From NCBI GenBank assembly GCA_023412275.1, contig JAEYNY010000194.1, forward strand, positions 1 through 18,382: a stretch of DNA of 18,382 bases, given 5' to 3'. Source of the DNA: Bacillota bacterium (GTDB lineage Bacteria; Bacillota; Clostridia; Acetivibrionales; DSM-1351). Of this stretch, positions 1-6,549 are shown piece by piece. How positions within the stretch are numbered: position 1 is the stretch's first letter; each line of letters starts with the position of its first letter. The notes under the pieces are model-generated. The model had not been told where the DNA came from, made no database searches, and saw only the letters and a program-made list of their open reading frames with translations. The position numbers and the translations under genes were made by a program.

Positions 1-385
1 AATAATGGAAGGCGTAACCTTCAGCTTGAGGGATTGTCTTGAAATTATTAAGGAAATGGGCGTAGATATATCAGAGGTAAGAGCTTCAGGCGGAGGCGGA
101 AAGAGCGGAATCTGGAGACAAATGCAGGCTGATGTATTCGGTACAAATATAAACCGTATTCGTTCTGACGAAGGACCGGCGTTAGGTGTAGCAATTCTTG
201 CAGGAGTTGGTGCAGGTATATATGACAGTGTTCCTCAAGCTTGTGAAGATGTTATAAAAGTTAAGGACACTCTTGCTCCGATTGAAGATAGAATCAATAA
301 ATATGATGATTTCTACAAGCTGTATACAAAGCTTTACAAATCATTAAAAGATGATTTTACCCAACTTAGCACAATATTGAAATAA
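1..385 (+). CDS. xylB: Xylulokinase, C-terminal part (gene starts before the window)
   Basis: This is the last 127 codons of a FGGY-family sugar kinase, open at the left edge. The reading frame runs from base 2. Visible are the family's C-terminal features: an EGVTFSLRD stretch, then a glycine-rich ASGGGGKS loop and the DEGPALGVAILAGVGAGIY helix that pack against the nucleotide in xylulokinases. Xylulokinase phosphorylates D-xylulose to xylulose 5-phosphate in the cytoplasm, the step after xylose isomerase. The sugar assignment rests mainly on the neighbours, a ROK repressor and xylA, because FGGY kinases for other sugars share this fold. The stop codon is at 383-385, 50 bp before the repressor gene, with no terminator between, so the three genes are probably one transcription unit. 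Confidence 0.88.
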   Translation, partial: IMEGVTFSLRDCLEIIKEMGVDISEVRASGGGGKSGIWRQMQADVFGTNINRIRSDEGPALGVAILAGVGAGIYDSVPQACEDVIKVKDTLAPIEDRINKYDDFYKLYTKLYKSLKDDFTQLSTILK

Positions 386-405
386 GCTTTATACAGTTAG
401 TTCTG

Positions 406-417
406 TGTAAATTTACA
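406..417. promoter_or_regulatory. Perfect 12-bp palindrome, candidate repressor operator
   Basis: TGTAAATTTACA is a perfect palindrome in the short gap between xylB and the ROK repressor gene, 18 bases before the repressor start codon. A second, looser dyad (ACAG, six bases, CTGT) overlaps its left side. ROK repressors bind AT-rich dyads, so autoregulation is plausible. No second copy was seen upstream of xylA, which weakens the case. Confidence 0.35.
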
Positions 418-435
418 GTATATGGGGGTTGATTT

Positions 436-1635
436 ATGAGGTTGGGTAAAGCCGGAAATAATAAGCTATTAAAAGAGATTAATGAGACATCATTACTCGA
501 ATTAATAAGGATAAACAAGCAGGTATCAAAAGCTGAGCTTGCACAAATAACCGGACTTTCACCTACTGCATGTGGAACAATAGTTACAAATCTGCTTGAC
601 AAAGGGTACATTCGTGAAGCAGGAATAGGGACATCCAAGGGCGGTAGAAGGCCAATACTATATGAATTAACCCCGGGGAGCTATTTTTCCATAGGTGTGG
701 ATATTGACATTGATTATATGCGTTTTATTTTAATGGATATTACCGGGCAGGTTGAATTTAAAGACAAGATATCCTGTGATTTTGCCCGGGCCGCATCAGA
801 GTCAATACGGCTTATGGAACAAAAGATAGCTGAAATTATAAAAAACCACAACATTGCAAACGAAAGATTACTGGGAGTAGGGGTATCGGTTCCGGGAATG
901 ATAGACAACCTTACTCAGGAGATAATATTCGCACCGAACCTTGGTTGGGAACGTGTAAATTTGGAACACATGATGGCCGGAATCGGAGATTTCCCTATAT
1001 ATGTTGACAATGAAGCAATGTGTTCTGCGTTATGTGAAAACTGGATAGGATGCTGTACGGATGAAAGTGATTTTGTATGTATAAATATGAAGTCAGGAAT
1101 AGGCTCCAGCATATTTGCAGCCGGGAATCTGTACAGAGGATGTTGTGGAAGTGCAGGGGAAATAGGTCATATAACCGTTGACCAGAATGGGCCAAGATGT
1201 GCCTGTGGGAACTACGGATGTCTTGAAGCATTGGTCTCGGCAAGAACTATGGTAGAGAAGGCGCAAAAGTTGGTAAGGCAAGGTTTGATAACGGACTTTG
1301 AGAACATTGATGCAATAACTGTCGATGATATTTTCAGACTGGCAGGTGAAGGAAACGAATCAGCCAGAATAATTTTGGTAGAGGCAGCAGGGTATTTGGG
1401 ACTAGCAATAGCAAACCTTATAAATACTGTAAATCCTTCTAAAATAGTTCTTGGAAAAGAATTGGTCAAGTTTTCTGAAGATATAATGGATCACTTAAAA
1501 AGTATTGCAGTGGCAAAGGCACTTAAGTATCCTGCTTCGAGAGTAGAAGTAGTAGTATCAAAAATCGGAGAAGATTCATCGGCTTTGGGTGCGGCGATAA
1601 TACCATTAAAGAAGCTATTTGGCTACAGGCTATAG
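436..1635 (+). CDS. xylR: ROK-family transcriptional repressor, XylR type
   Basis: A 399-residue ROK protein with an N-terminal DNA-binding domain, so a regulator and not a sugar kinase. Residues about 18-75 form a winged helix-turn-helix (NKQVSKAELAQITGLSPT, then a GGRRP wing). Residues about 85-390 form the ROK sugar-binding fold, with GVGVSVPG (147-154), EIGH (242-245) and the zinc site made by H245, C255, C257 and C262 in the CACGNYGCLEA motif. Members of this group repress xylose genes until the sugar binds. The gene sits between xylB and xylA, which supports xylose as the effector. The ATG is seven bases after a GGGGG ribosome binding site. Specific effector and operator are not shown by sequence; NagC- or Mlc-like roles are alternatives. 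Confidence 0.85.
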   Translation: MRLGKAGNNKLLKEINETSLLELIRINKQVSKAELAQITGLSPTACGTIVTNLLDKGYIREAGIGTSKGGRRPILYELTPGSYFSIGVDIDIDYMRFILMDITGQVEFKDKISCDFARAASESIRLMEQKIAEIIKNHNIANERLLGVGVSVPGMIDNLTQEIIFAPNLGWERVNLEHMMAGIGDFPIYVDNEAMCSALCENWIGCCTDESDFVCINMKSGIGSSIFAAGNLYRGCCGSAGEIGHITVDQNGPRCACGNYGCLEALVSARTMVEKAQKLVRQGLITDFENIDAITVDDIFRLAGEGNESARIILVEAAGYLGLAIANLINTVNPSKIVLGKELVKFSEDIMDHLKSIAVAKALKYPASRVEVVVSKIGEDSSALGAAIIPLKKLFGYRL

Positions 1636-1648
1636 GCTTAATTATATA
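1619..1648 (+). promoter_or_regulatory. Possible xylA promoter inside the end of xylR
   Basis: TTGGCT at 1619-1624 and TATATA at 1643-1648 are separated by 18 bp. Both hexamers depart from consensus. It would start transcription near 1655, inside the cre-like site. xylA can also be read from upstream with xylB and xylR. Confidence 0.3.
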
Positions 1649-1662
1649 TGAAAATGCTATCA
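1649..1662 (+). promoter_or_regulatory. Candidate cre site (CcpA catabolite repression) upstream of xylA
   Basis: TGAAAATGCTATCA agrees with the Gram-positive cre consensus TGWAANCGNTNWCA at 13 of 14 positions; the only departure is T for C in the central CG. It lies 27 bases before the xylA start codon and overlaps the start region of the possible local promoter, a classical place for CcpA to repress xylose genes when glucose is present. Confidence 0.5.
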
Positions 1663-1689
1663 AAAAATAAAAAACGGAGGGATTTTAAT

Positions 1690-3009
1690 ATGTCAGAAGT
1701 ATTTAGCGGTATTTCAAACATCAAATTTGAAGGAAGCGGATCAGATAATCCATTAGCTTTTAAGTACTACAACCCTAAAGCAGTTATTGGCGGAAAGACA
1801 ATGGAAGAACATCTGAGATTTGCAGTAGCATATTGGCATACTTTTGCAGCACCAGGTGCTGACATGTTCGGTGCAGGATCATATGTTAGACCTTGGAACA
1901 CAATGTCTGATCCTCTGGAAATTGCAAAATACAAAGTTGAGGCAAACTTTGAATTCATTGAAAAGCTTGGAGCTCCTTTCTTTGCTTTCCATGACAGAGA
2001 TATTGCTCCAGAAGGTGACACACTTGCTGAAACAAATAAGAATCTTGATGTAATAGTTTCAGTAATCAAAGATAGAATGAAATCAAGCTCTGTAAAATTA
2101 TTATGGGGAACTACAAATGCTTTCGGAAACCCAAGATTTATGCATGGTGCATCAACTTCACCAAACGCTGACATATTTGCATATGCAGCAGCTCAGGTTA
2201 AGAAGGCAATGGAAATCACAAAGGAATTAGGCGGAGAAAACTATGTATTCTGGGGTGGTAGAGAAGGTTATGAAACTCTATTGAATACAGACATGAAGTT
2301 AGAACTTGACAATTTGGCTAGATTCTTGAAGATGGCTGTTGACTATGCTAAGGAAATAGGTTTTGACGGACAGTTCTTAATCGAACCAAAGCCAAAAGAA
2401 CCAACTAAGCACCAATATGACTTTGATACAGCTACAGTTATCGGCTTCCTGAAGACATATGGATTAGACCCATACTTCAAGATGAACATCGAAGCTAACC
2501 ATGCTACATTGGCAGGACATACATTCCAGCATGAACTTGCTATGTGCAGAATTAACAATATGCTTGGAAGTATCGACGCTAACCAGGGTGACGTAATGCT
2601 CGGATGGGATACAGACCAATTCCCAACAAACCTTTATGATTCCACTCTTGCAATGTTAGAAGTATTGAAAGCTGGAGGATTGACAAAGGGTGGTTTGAAC
2701 TTCGACTCTAAAGTTAGAAGAGGATCATTTGAACCAGCCGACTTGTTCTATGGACATATTGCAGGTATGGATACTTTTGCAAAGGGCCTTATCATAGCTA
2801 ACAAGATCATGGAAGACGGTAAGTTTGATGCATTTGTTGCTGACAGATACTCAAGCTACACAACCGGTATCGGTAAAGATATCGTTGAAGGAAAAGTTGG
2901 ATTTAAGGAATTAGAACAACATGCACTTAATGCAAAGATCCAGAACAAGTCCGGACGTCAGGAAATGTTGGAAGCTTTGTTAAACCAATATATTCTCGAA
3001 GCAAAATAA
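1690..3009 (+). CDS. xylA: Xylose isomerase, class II
   Basis: A 439-residue cytoplasmic enzyme converting D-xylose to D-xylulose (and glucose to fructose in vitro). Every catalytic and metal-binding residue of class II enzymes is at its usual position: H101 and D104 (FAFHDRD), E232 and K234 (LIEPKPKEP), E268 and H271 (NIEANHA), D296, D307, D309 and D339. The N-terminal extension of about 40-50 residues relative to class I enzymes is present. The start was placed at 1690 because a GGAGGG site lies eight bases upstream; an earlier in-frame ATG at 1648 lacks such a site and overlaps the cre-like sequence. The gene lies 54 bp after the repressor and ends in a strong terminator. Its product feeds the kinase encoded at the left edge. 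Confidence 0.97.
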   Translation: MSEVFSGISNIKFEGSGSDNPLAFKYYNPKAVIGGKTMEEHLRFAVAYWHTFAAPGADMFGAGSYVRPWNTMSDPLEIAKYKVEANFEFIEKLGAPFFAFHDRDIAPEGDTLAETNKNLDVIVSVIKDRMKSSSVKLLWGTTNAFGNPRFMHGASTSPNADIFAYAAAQVKKAMEITKELGGENYVFWGGREGYETLLNTDMKLELDNLARFLKMAVDYAKEIGFDGQFLIEPKPKEPTKHQYDFDTATVIGFLKTYGLDPYFKMNIEANHATLAGHTFQHELAMCRINNMLGSIDANQGDVMLGWDTDQFPTNLYDSTLAMLEVLKAGGLTKGGLNFDSKVRRGSFEPADLFYGHIAGMDTFAKGLIIANKIMEDGKFDAFVADRYSSYTTGIGKDIVEGKVGFKELEQHALNAKIQNKSGRQEMLEALLNQYILEAK

Positions 3010-3025
3010 GCTTAAACTTTAAAAG

Positions 3026-3063
3026 AAACCCCCCTTGGACGCTATTGTCCAAGGGGGTTTTTT
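3026..3063 (+). terminator. Strong intrinsic terminator after xylA
   Basis: An 11-bp stem (CCCCCTTGGAC at the left, GTCCAAGGGGG at 3047-3057) closes a six-base loop and is followed by six T. It lies 17 bases after the xylA stop and ends the xylose unit. Confidence 0.93.
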
Positions 3064-3147
3064 AAGGTTAAGGAATAAATTCAGCGTAAACAAATGGTAA
3101 TTAATTACAATTAATAAAAGTGTATTATAAAAGACGGAAAAAAAGTC

Positions 3148-3176
3148 TTGCATAATTACATTAAATGGTATAAAAT
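3148..3176 (+). promoter_or_regulatory. Promoter-like sequence with no gene downstream
   Basis: TTGCAT (3148-3153) and TAAAAT (3171-3176) are 17 bp apart in AT-rich DNA. Transcription would begin near 3183 and run to the terminator at 3429-3467. Because the DNA is so AT-rich, chance resemblance is possible. Confidence 0.35.
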
Positions 3177-3182
3177 ATATTT

Positions 3183-3467
3183 TGTTACATAGATTACTGA
3201 ATTTCTATATTATTCTTTAAATTTTTCATGCTCTTATTCAGAAAGTTTCGAAATTACCCTTCGTTTACATTCCTTATATTCAACATGGCTATAAAATTAA
3301 TCCCAATTGTTTTAAAGGACTATAATAGGCAATAAGTCTGCCCAAATACACGTTAAATTTGAAGATTATAACGTGTAAAAATAATATCTTGAAACTAACT
3401 AAAAAATAGATATATTTCCTTCTAAAGTCCCTACGCATGAAGCAATCCGTGCGTAGGGGGTTTTTTT
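3183..3467 (+). ncRNA. Candidate small RNA of about 285 nt in the gap between xylA and the MATE gene
   Basis: The 464 bp between xylA and the convergent MATE gene contain no convincing coding region. They do hold a promoter-like sequence at 3148-3176, a GGCA/TGCC hairpin (3328-3342), a 9-bp perfect hairpin (TACACGTTA at 3347-3355 with TAACGTGTA at 3369-3377) and a terminator whose T run is on the plus strand. xylA already has its own strong terminator, so this second plus-strand terminator has no gene to serve unless an RNA starts in between. I do not recognise an RNA family. It may instead be a decayed remnant. Confidence 0.25.
3429..3467 (+). terminator. Intrinsic terminator, T run on the plus strand
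   Basis: CCCTACGCA (3429-3437) pairs with TGCGTAGGG (3450-3458), followed by GG and seven T. It lies seven bases beyond the stop of the minus-strand MATE gene. Read on the minus strand the hairpin is followed by GACTTTAG, a poor U-tract, so its design suits plus-strand transcripts; it may still act weakly for the MATE message. Confidence 0.8.
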
Positions 3468-3473
3468 GAGAAG

Positions 3474-4835
3474 TTATACTTTTAGATACTTCCAGTCGCC
3501 TTTATTCATGCGCAGGAGGTACATAACGGAACGTGAACAGAAGTCTAAAAAGATACCAATCATAACAGCAATTAGTCCCATACCGAGAACTCTGTCAAGA
3601 GCATATGAAGGCAATACTCTCAAGGCCCATAAACCTACCAAAGACGTAATCATAACATACTTTATATCACCAGCAGCTTTAAGTGTTGCCGAACAAATGT
3701 TGAGAACGCCAAGCAGAGGTTCAAGAACACCAAAAGTCCTTACAATCATAACAGATTCCTTTATTACTTCGGGATCATTGGAGTATATTCTGGCCAATAA
3801 AGGAGCAAATGCAAACATAAAAATACCAAGAACAAACCCAAAAAGCATGGTTATTTTTAAGGCCTCATAAGAATAATTATTTGCCTTATCATAATTCTTC
3901 TCACCAAGGCTTTGTCCCACAAGAGTTGTATTAGCTATGGCAAAACCGAATATGGGGAAAAATGCAATGGCATTAATGTTGATACCAATCTGGTAAGCAG
4001 CCATTGCAACCGTGCCCATCCTAACTATAATAAGCTGAAGAATGAGAAAACCTCCTTGCATAACTGCTTGCTCAATAAATCCGGGAACACCAATATTTAT
4101 AATTCTTTTCATTAGCTGTGGTTTCAAACGGTAATTATCTTTAAGACTAAGATTAAGTTTAAGTCCTTTTTTATTATATAGCACAAGAACTCTTACCGTT
4201 ATGCCGATAATTCTTGAGGCAGTTACGGCAATAGCAGAACCTGCCACACCCATACCCGGTATATGCAGAAAAGGTACACCGAAAATTAAAATAGTGTTAA
4301 GGATAATATTTAATATATTAACTCCTCCTGTAATATACATAGGAGTTTTTGTATCTCCGGCACCTCTCATGGCTCCTGATACAATTATGTCAAGGACAAA
4401 AAAAGGAAGACTGAACAAAATTATATTAAAATATGTCAGACCATAGTTGAAAACCTGTACTTTTGCTCCCCCTAGAAATAAGTTGAGAATGGGATTAGAG
4501 AAGACTTTTCCTGTTACCAGTAGAAATATTCCTACGACAAGAGCCATGTATCCCGACTGAACCAAAGTTCTTTTGGCCTCTGTATGATTTCCTTCTCCTG
4601 TTACTCTTGCTATAACCACTGTAGTTCCTATTGACAGTCCTGAAAAAACAGTCTGCAAGAAGTTGATGAGCATGTTGACCATACCGACCCCGGCCAAGGC
4701 TGCTGTACCGATCCAGCTCATGAATACCGTAGAAACAATACCTACTAGCATTTCAAGAATCTGCTCAGTAATAGAAGGCCAGGCAAGACCGATTATTTCT
4801 TTGTCAATTTCTTTGTTTAGTTTAAACTTTTTCAT
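3474..4835 (-). CDS. MATE-family multidrug efflux transporter
   Basis: A 453-residue polytopic membrane protein with the length and hydrophobic pattern of the 12-helix MATE antiporters, which expel cationic drugs or metabolites using a sodium or proton gradient. The N-terminal GLAWPSITEQILEMLVG, the conserved AALAGVGM and the repeat of this organisation in the second half (INIGVPGFIEQAVMQGG) mark the two homologous bundles. The start was placed at the ATG beginning MKKFKLNKE, because the longer frame reaches back into the AraC gene and adds 46 residues of non-membrane sequence. GGGGTC lies about ten bases upstream. It follows nitroreductase and an AraC regulator on the same strand but also has its own promoter (4900-4872). 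Substrate unknown. Confidence 0.9.
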   Translation of the reverse strand: MKKFKLNKEIDKEIIGLAWPSITEQILEMLVGIVSTVFMSWIGTAALAGVGMVNMLINFLQTVFSGLSIGTTVVIARVTGEGNHTEAKRTLVQSGYMALVVGIFLLVTGKVFSNPILNLFLGGAKVQVFNYGLTYFNIILFSLPFFVLDIIVSGAMRGAGDTKTPMYITGGVNILNIILNTILIFGVPFLHIPGMGVAGSAIAVTASRIIGITVRVLVLYNKKGLKLNLSLKDNYRLKPQLMKRIINIGVPGFIEQAVMQGGFLILQLIIVRMGTVAMAAYQIGININAIAFFPIFGFAIANTTLVGQSLGEKNYDKANNYSYEALKITMLFGFVLGIFMFAFAPLLARIYSNDPEVIKESVMIVRTFGVLEPLLGVLNICSATLKAAGDIKYVMITSLVGLWALRVLPSYALDRVLGMGLIAVMIGIFLDFCSRSVMYLLRMNKGDWKYLKV

Positions 4836-4851
4836 GAAAATATGACCCCGT

Positions 4852-4873
4852 ATAATAGTATTTAAACTATTAT
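4852..4873. promoter_or_regulatory. Inverted repeat over the MATE transcription start, candidate operator
   Basis: ATAATAGT (4852-4859) and ACTATTAT (4866-4873) are perfect 8-base arms around six bases. On the minus strand the repeat covers the end of the -10 box and the expected start of transcription of the MATE promoter, the usual place for a repressor to bind. The binding protein is unknown; AraC-type proteins usually prefer direct repeats, so the adjacent regulator is not an obvious match. Confidence 0.35.
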
Positions 4874-4900
4874 TATAGACCTTTAATTTTAGCATGTCAC
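4872..4900 (-). promoter_or_regulatory. Promoter of the MATE gene
   Basis: On the minus strand GTGACA (4900-4895) and TATAAT (4877-4872) are separated by exactly 17 bp, eleven of twelve consensus bases. It lies in the 100-bp gap between the AraC gene and the MATE start codon, so the pump can be made independently of the upstream genes. Confidence 0.65.
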
Positions 4901-4935
4901 CAAGAAAATCATATCTAAAAAATCGGTAAAATTGG

Positions 4936-5733
4936 TTACAAGTCACTCTTATAAAGTGACGGGGGTATCCCATATTTCTTCTTGAACATTTTTGAAAAAT
5001 TGTATATGTCGTCGTAACCGGTGCTTCTACCTGCCTCCCCTACTGTATAGCCGTGTTTGGAAAGAAGAAAAGCCGCCTTTTCAAGCCTATAATTGACAAT
5101 AAATCTCTGGGGTGTACTTCCAGTGTGCTTATTGAAAATCCTACACAGATATCTTCTGTCAATACCAAGTATATTTGCTATACTTTCCACGGATATCTGG
5201 CTTGCATAATTAGACATAATATAATCCTTGGCACGTTTACAGTAAACACTCGTTGAAGACCCTTTCGGTGTTTGACTGAATTCTTCTGATACGTACGAAA
5301 AAAACTCAAAGATTTTACCGCACAAGTATAACTCTGAAGAGTGCTGCATGTTTTCAGCATCCTTCATACTTAAAAAGGTATTTCTGAGGGAAGGTATATG
5401 CATTGTACAAATATCATCCGAAAGACCACTGTTTTTCAGCAAATCGGGAGCCAAACTTCCGTTAAACCCAATCCAAATATATTCCCAAGGATTTTCATTG
5501 TCGGCTTTATATAAAGTCAACTCGTAGGGCCGTATGAGAAACAGAGAGTCCTTGGATAATGTATAGCGTTTTCCGGCCCTCTCAAAAATACCACTTCCGG
5601 AAACAATATAATGTATCAGATAATATTCACGTGAAGCAGGTCCGAAAAAATGTCCCTTACCACATGACTCCCACCCGCATATTAACGGGTTTATATCCTT
5701 AAAGCATTTATTCAATAGAGGAATATTGTGCAT
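4936..5733 (-). CDS. AraC-family transcriptional regulator
   Basis: A 265-residue one-component regulator. The N-terminal part (about 1-150) looks like the cupin-type ligand domain of AraC proteins (HYIVSGSGIFERAGKRYTLSKDSLFLIRPYELTLYKAD). The C-terminal hundred residues carry two helix-turn-helix motifs: SVESIANILGIDRRYLCRIFNKHTG, then TVGEAGRSTGYDDIYNFSKMFKKKYGIPP, the AraC/XylS signature. The ATG at 5733 was chosen because AAGGGG lies about ten bases upstream. A GTG at 5760 overlapping the nitroreductase stop would add nine residues. It lies 23 bp after nitroreductase and 100 bp before the MATE gene, so it may control either. The ligand domain suggests a small molecule, possibly a sugar or drug-like compound, but none can be named. 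Confidence 0.88.
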   Translation of the reverse strand: MHNIPLLNKCFKDINPLICGWESCGKGHFFGPASREYYLIHYIVSGSGIFERAGKRYTLSKDSLFLIRPYELTLYKADNENPWEYIWIGFNGSLAPDLLKNSGLSDDICTMHIPSLRNTFLSMKDAENMQHSSELYLCGKIFEFFSYVSEEFSQTPKGSSTSVYCKRAKDYIMSNYASQISVESIANILGIDRRYLCRIFNKHTGSTPQRFIVNYRLEKAAFLLSKHGYTVGEAGRSTGYDDIYNFSKMFKKKYGIPPSLYKSDL

Positions 5734-5756
5734 TAAAAAACGACCCCTTAGTATAT

Positions 5757-6398
5757 TCACCTGTATTCAATAACTTCACTCATACTTCTAAGTTTTTTCC
5801 CTCGAGGAATATAATTGGGAACTCCTATGGGGACAACGCTTATAAGTCTTAAATCGTCTCTTACGTTTAAAAGGGTTTTAATTTTAGGCTCTCCAACTAC
5901 GGGGTCGTTCATCCAACAGGCTCCATAGCCTTTTTCAGTTATGGCAAGAAGCATGTTTTGAACAGCGGCACCAACTGATAGAATGTCAGGGTAAGCAAGG
6001 GCGTCTAGCATTTCCCTTTTTGAGAAATCTTTTTCAGAGAAAGCATTGGAAACTCTTTCGTCATAGTAATCCATCCTGTCAAGAAATACGAATATAACCA
6101 GAGGAGCATTTTTGAAAAAACTTGTTGCCTTTTCTCTGGAAATCAGGAATTCTTCATTTGCTTCTGTAAAACCAGTACCATAGAATTCTCGGGCACTTTT
6201 TGCAGTTTCCTCTGCAAGCTTCTCAATTAAAGCTTTGTTTTCCACGGCAACAAAGTGCCAGCACTGGCTGTTGCAACCGCTTGGTGCGTTTACCGCGCAA
6301 GAAATAAAATATTCAATATCTTCGTGAGGAACAGGGGTCTCTTTAAACTTACGTATACTTCTTCTTACAACTGCAAGATTATATAAATTGTTTTCCAA
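5757..6398 (-). CDS. Nitroreductase-family FMN-dependent oxidoreductase
   Basis: A 213-residue cytoplasmic flavoprotein of the NfsA/NfsB-like superfamily, which uses NAD(P)H to reduce nitro groups, quinones or related compounds. FMN-contacting segments are present: RRSIRKF near the start, PSGCNSQCWHF in the place of the family's PSGxNxQPW loop, GACWMNDPVVG, and VPIGVPNYIPRGKKLRS near the end. I chose TTG at 6398 as start because AGGA lies eight bases before it. An upstream ATG (6407) directly abuts that Shine-Dalgarno sequence and a GTG (6419) precedes it, so those look unusable. It is the first gene after the promoter at 6484-6455 and precedes the AraC regulator by 23 bp. Natural substrate unknown; an association with the efflux pump suggests a response to toxic aromatic compounds. 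Confidence 0.87.
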   Translation of the reverse strand: MENNLYNLAVVRRSIRKFKETPVPHEDIEYFISCAVNAPSGCNSQCWHFVAVENKALIEKLAEETAKSAREFYGTGFTEANEEFLISREKATSFFKNAPLVIFVFLDRMDYYDERVSNAFSEKDFSKREMLDALAYPDILSVGAAVQNMLLAITEKGYGACWMNDPVVGEPKIKTLLNVRDDLRLISVVPIGVPNYIPRGKKLRSMSEVIEYR

Positions 6399-6454
6399 AT
6401 AAAACATCCTTTCAAACACTGCATTTTTTATATATTCAATAGCATAATGGTTAC

Positions 6455-6484
6455 ATTATAACAAATATAAGTTACTTTATTCAA
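6455..6484 (-). promoter_or_regulatory. Promoter for nitroreductase and AraC genes
   Basis: On the minus strand TTGAAT (6484-6479) and TATAAT (6460-6455) are 18 bp apart, with TG one base before the -10 box (extended -10). Transcription would start near 6448, about 50 bases before the TTG start codon. No comparably good promoter was found for the divergent GH4 gene in the same 150-bp gap. Confidence 0.7.
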
Positions 6485-6549
6485 TTTTCAGATTATGTAT
6501 TTCTGGTATTCTATACATATAGTTTAAATGGTATGGAGGGGTATCAATA

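Noticed and set aside
3228..3335. A 35-codon frame (MLLFRKFRNYPSF...) in the gap after xylA
   Set aside because: No ribosome binding site in front, no recognisable domain, and AT-rich chance composition.
4836..4973. A 46-residue N-terminal extension of the MATE protein
   Set aside because: It overlaps the AraC gene and the MATE promoter, and MATE proteins start close to the first helix as with the ATG at 4835.
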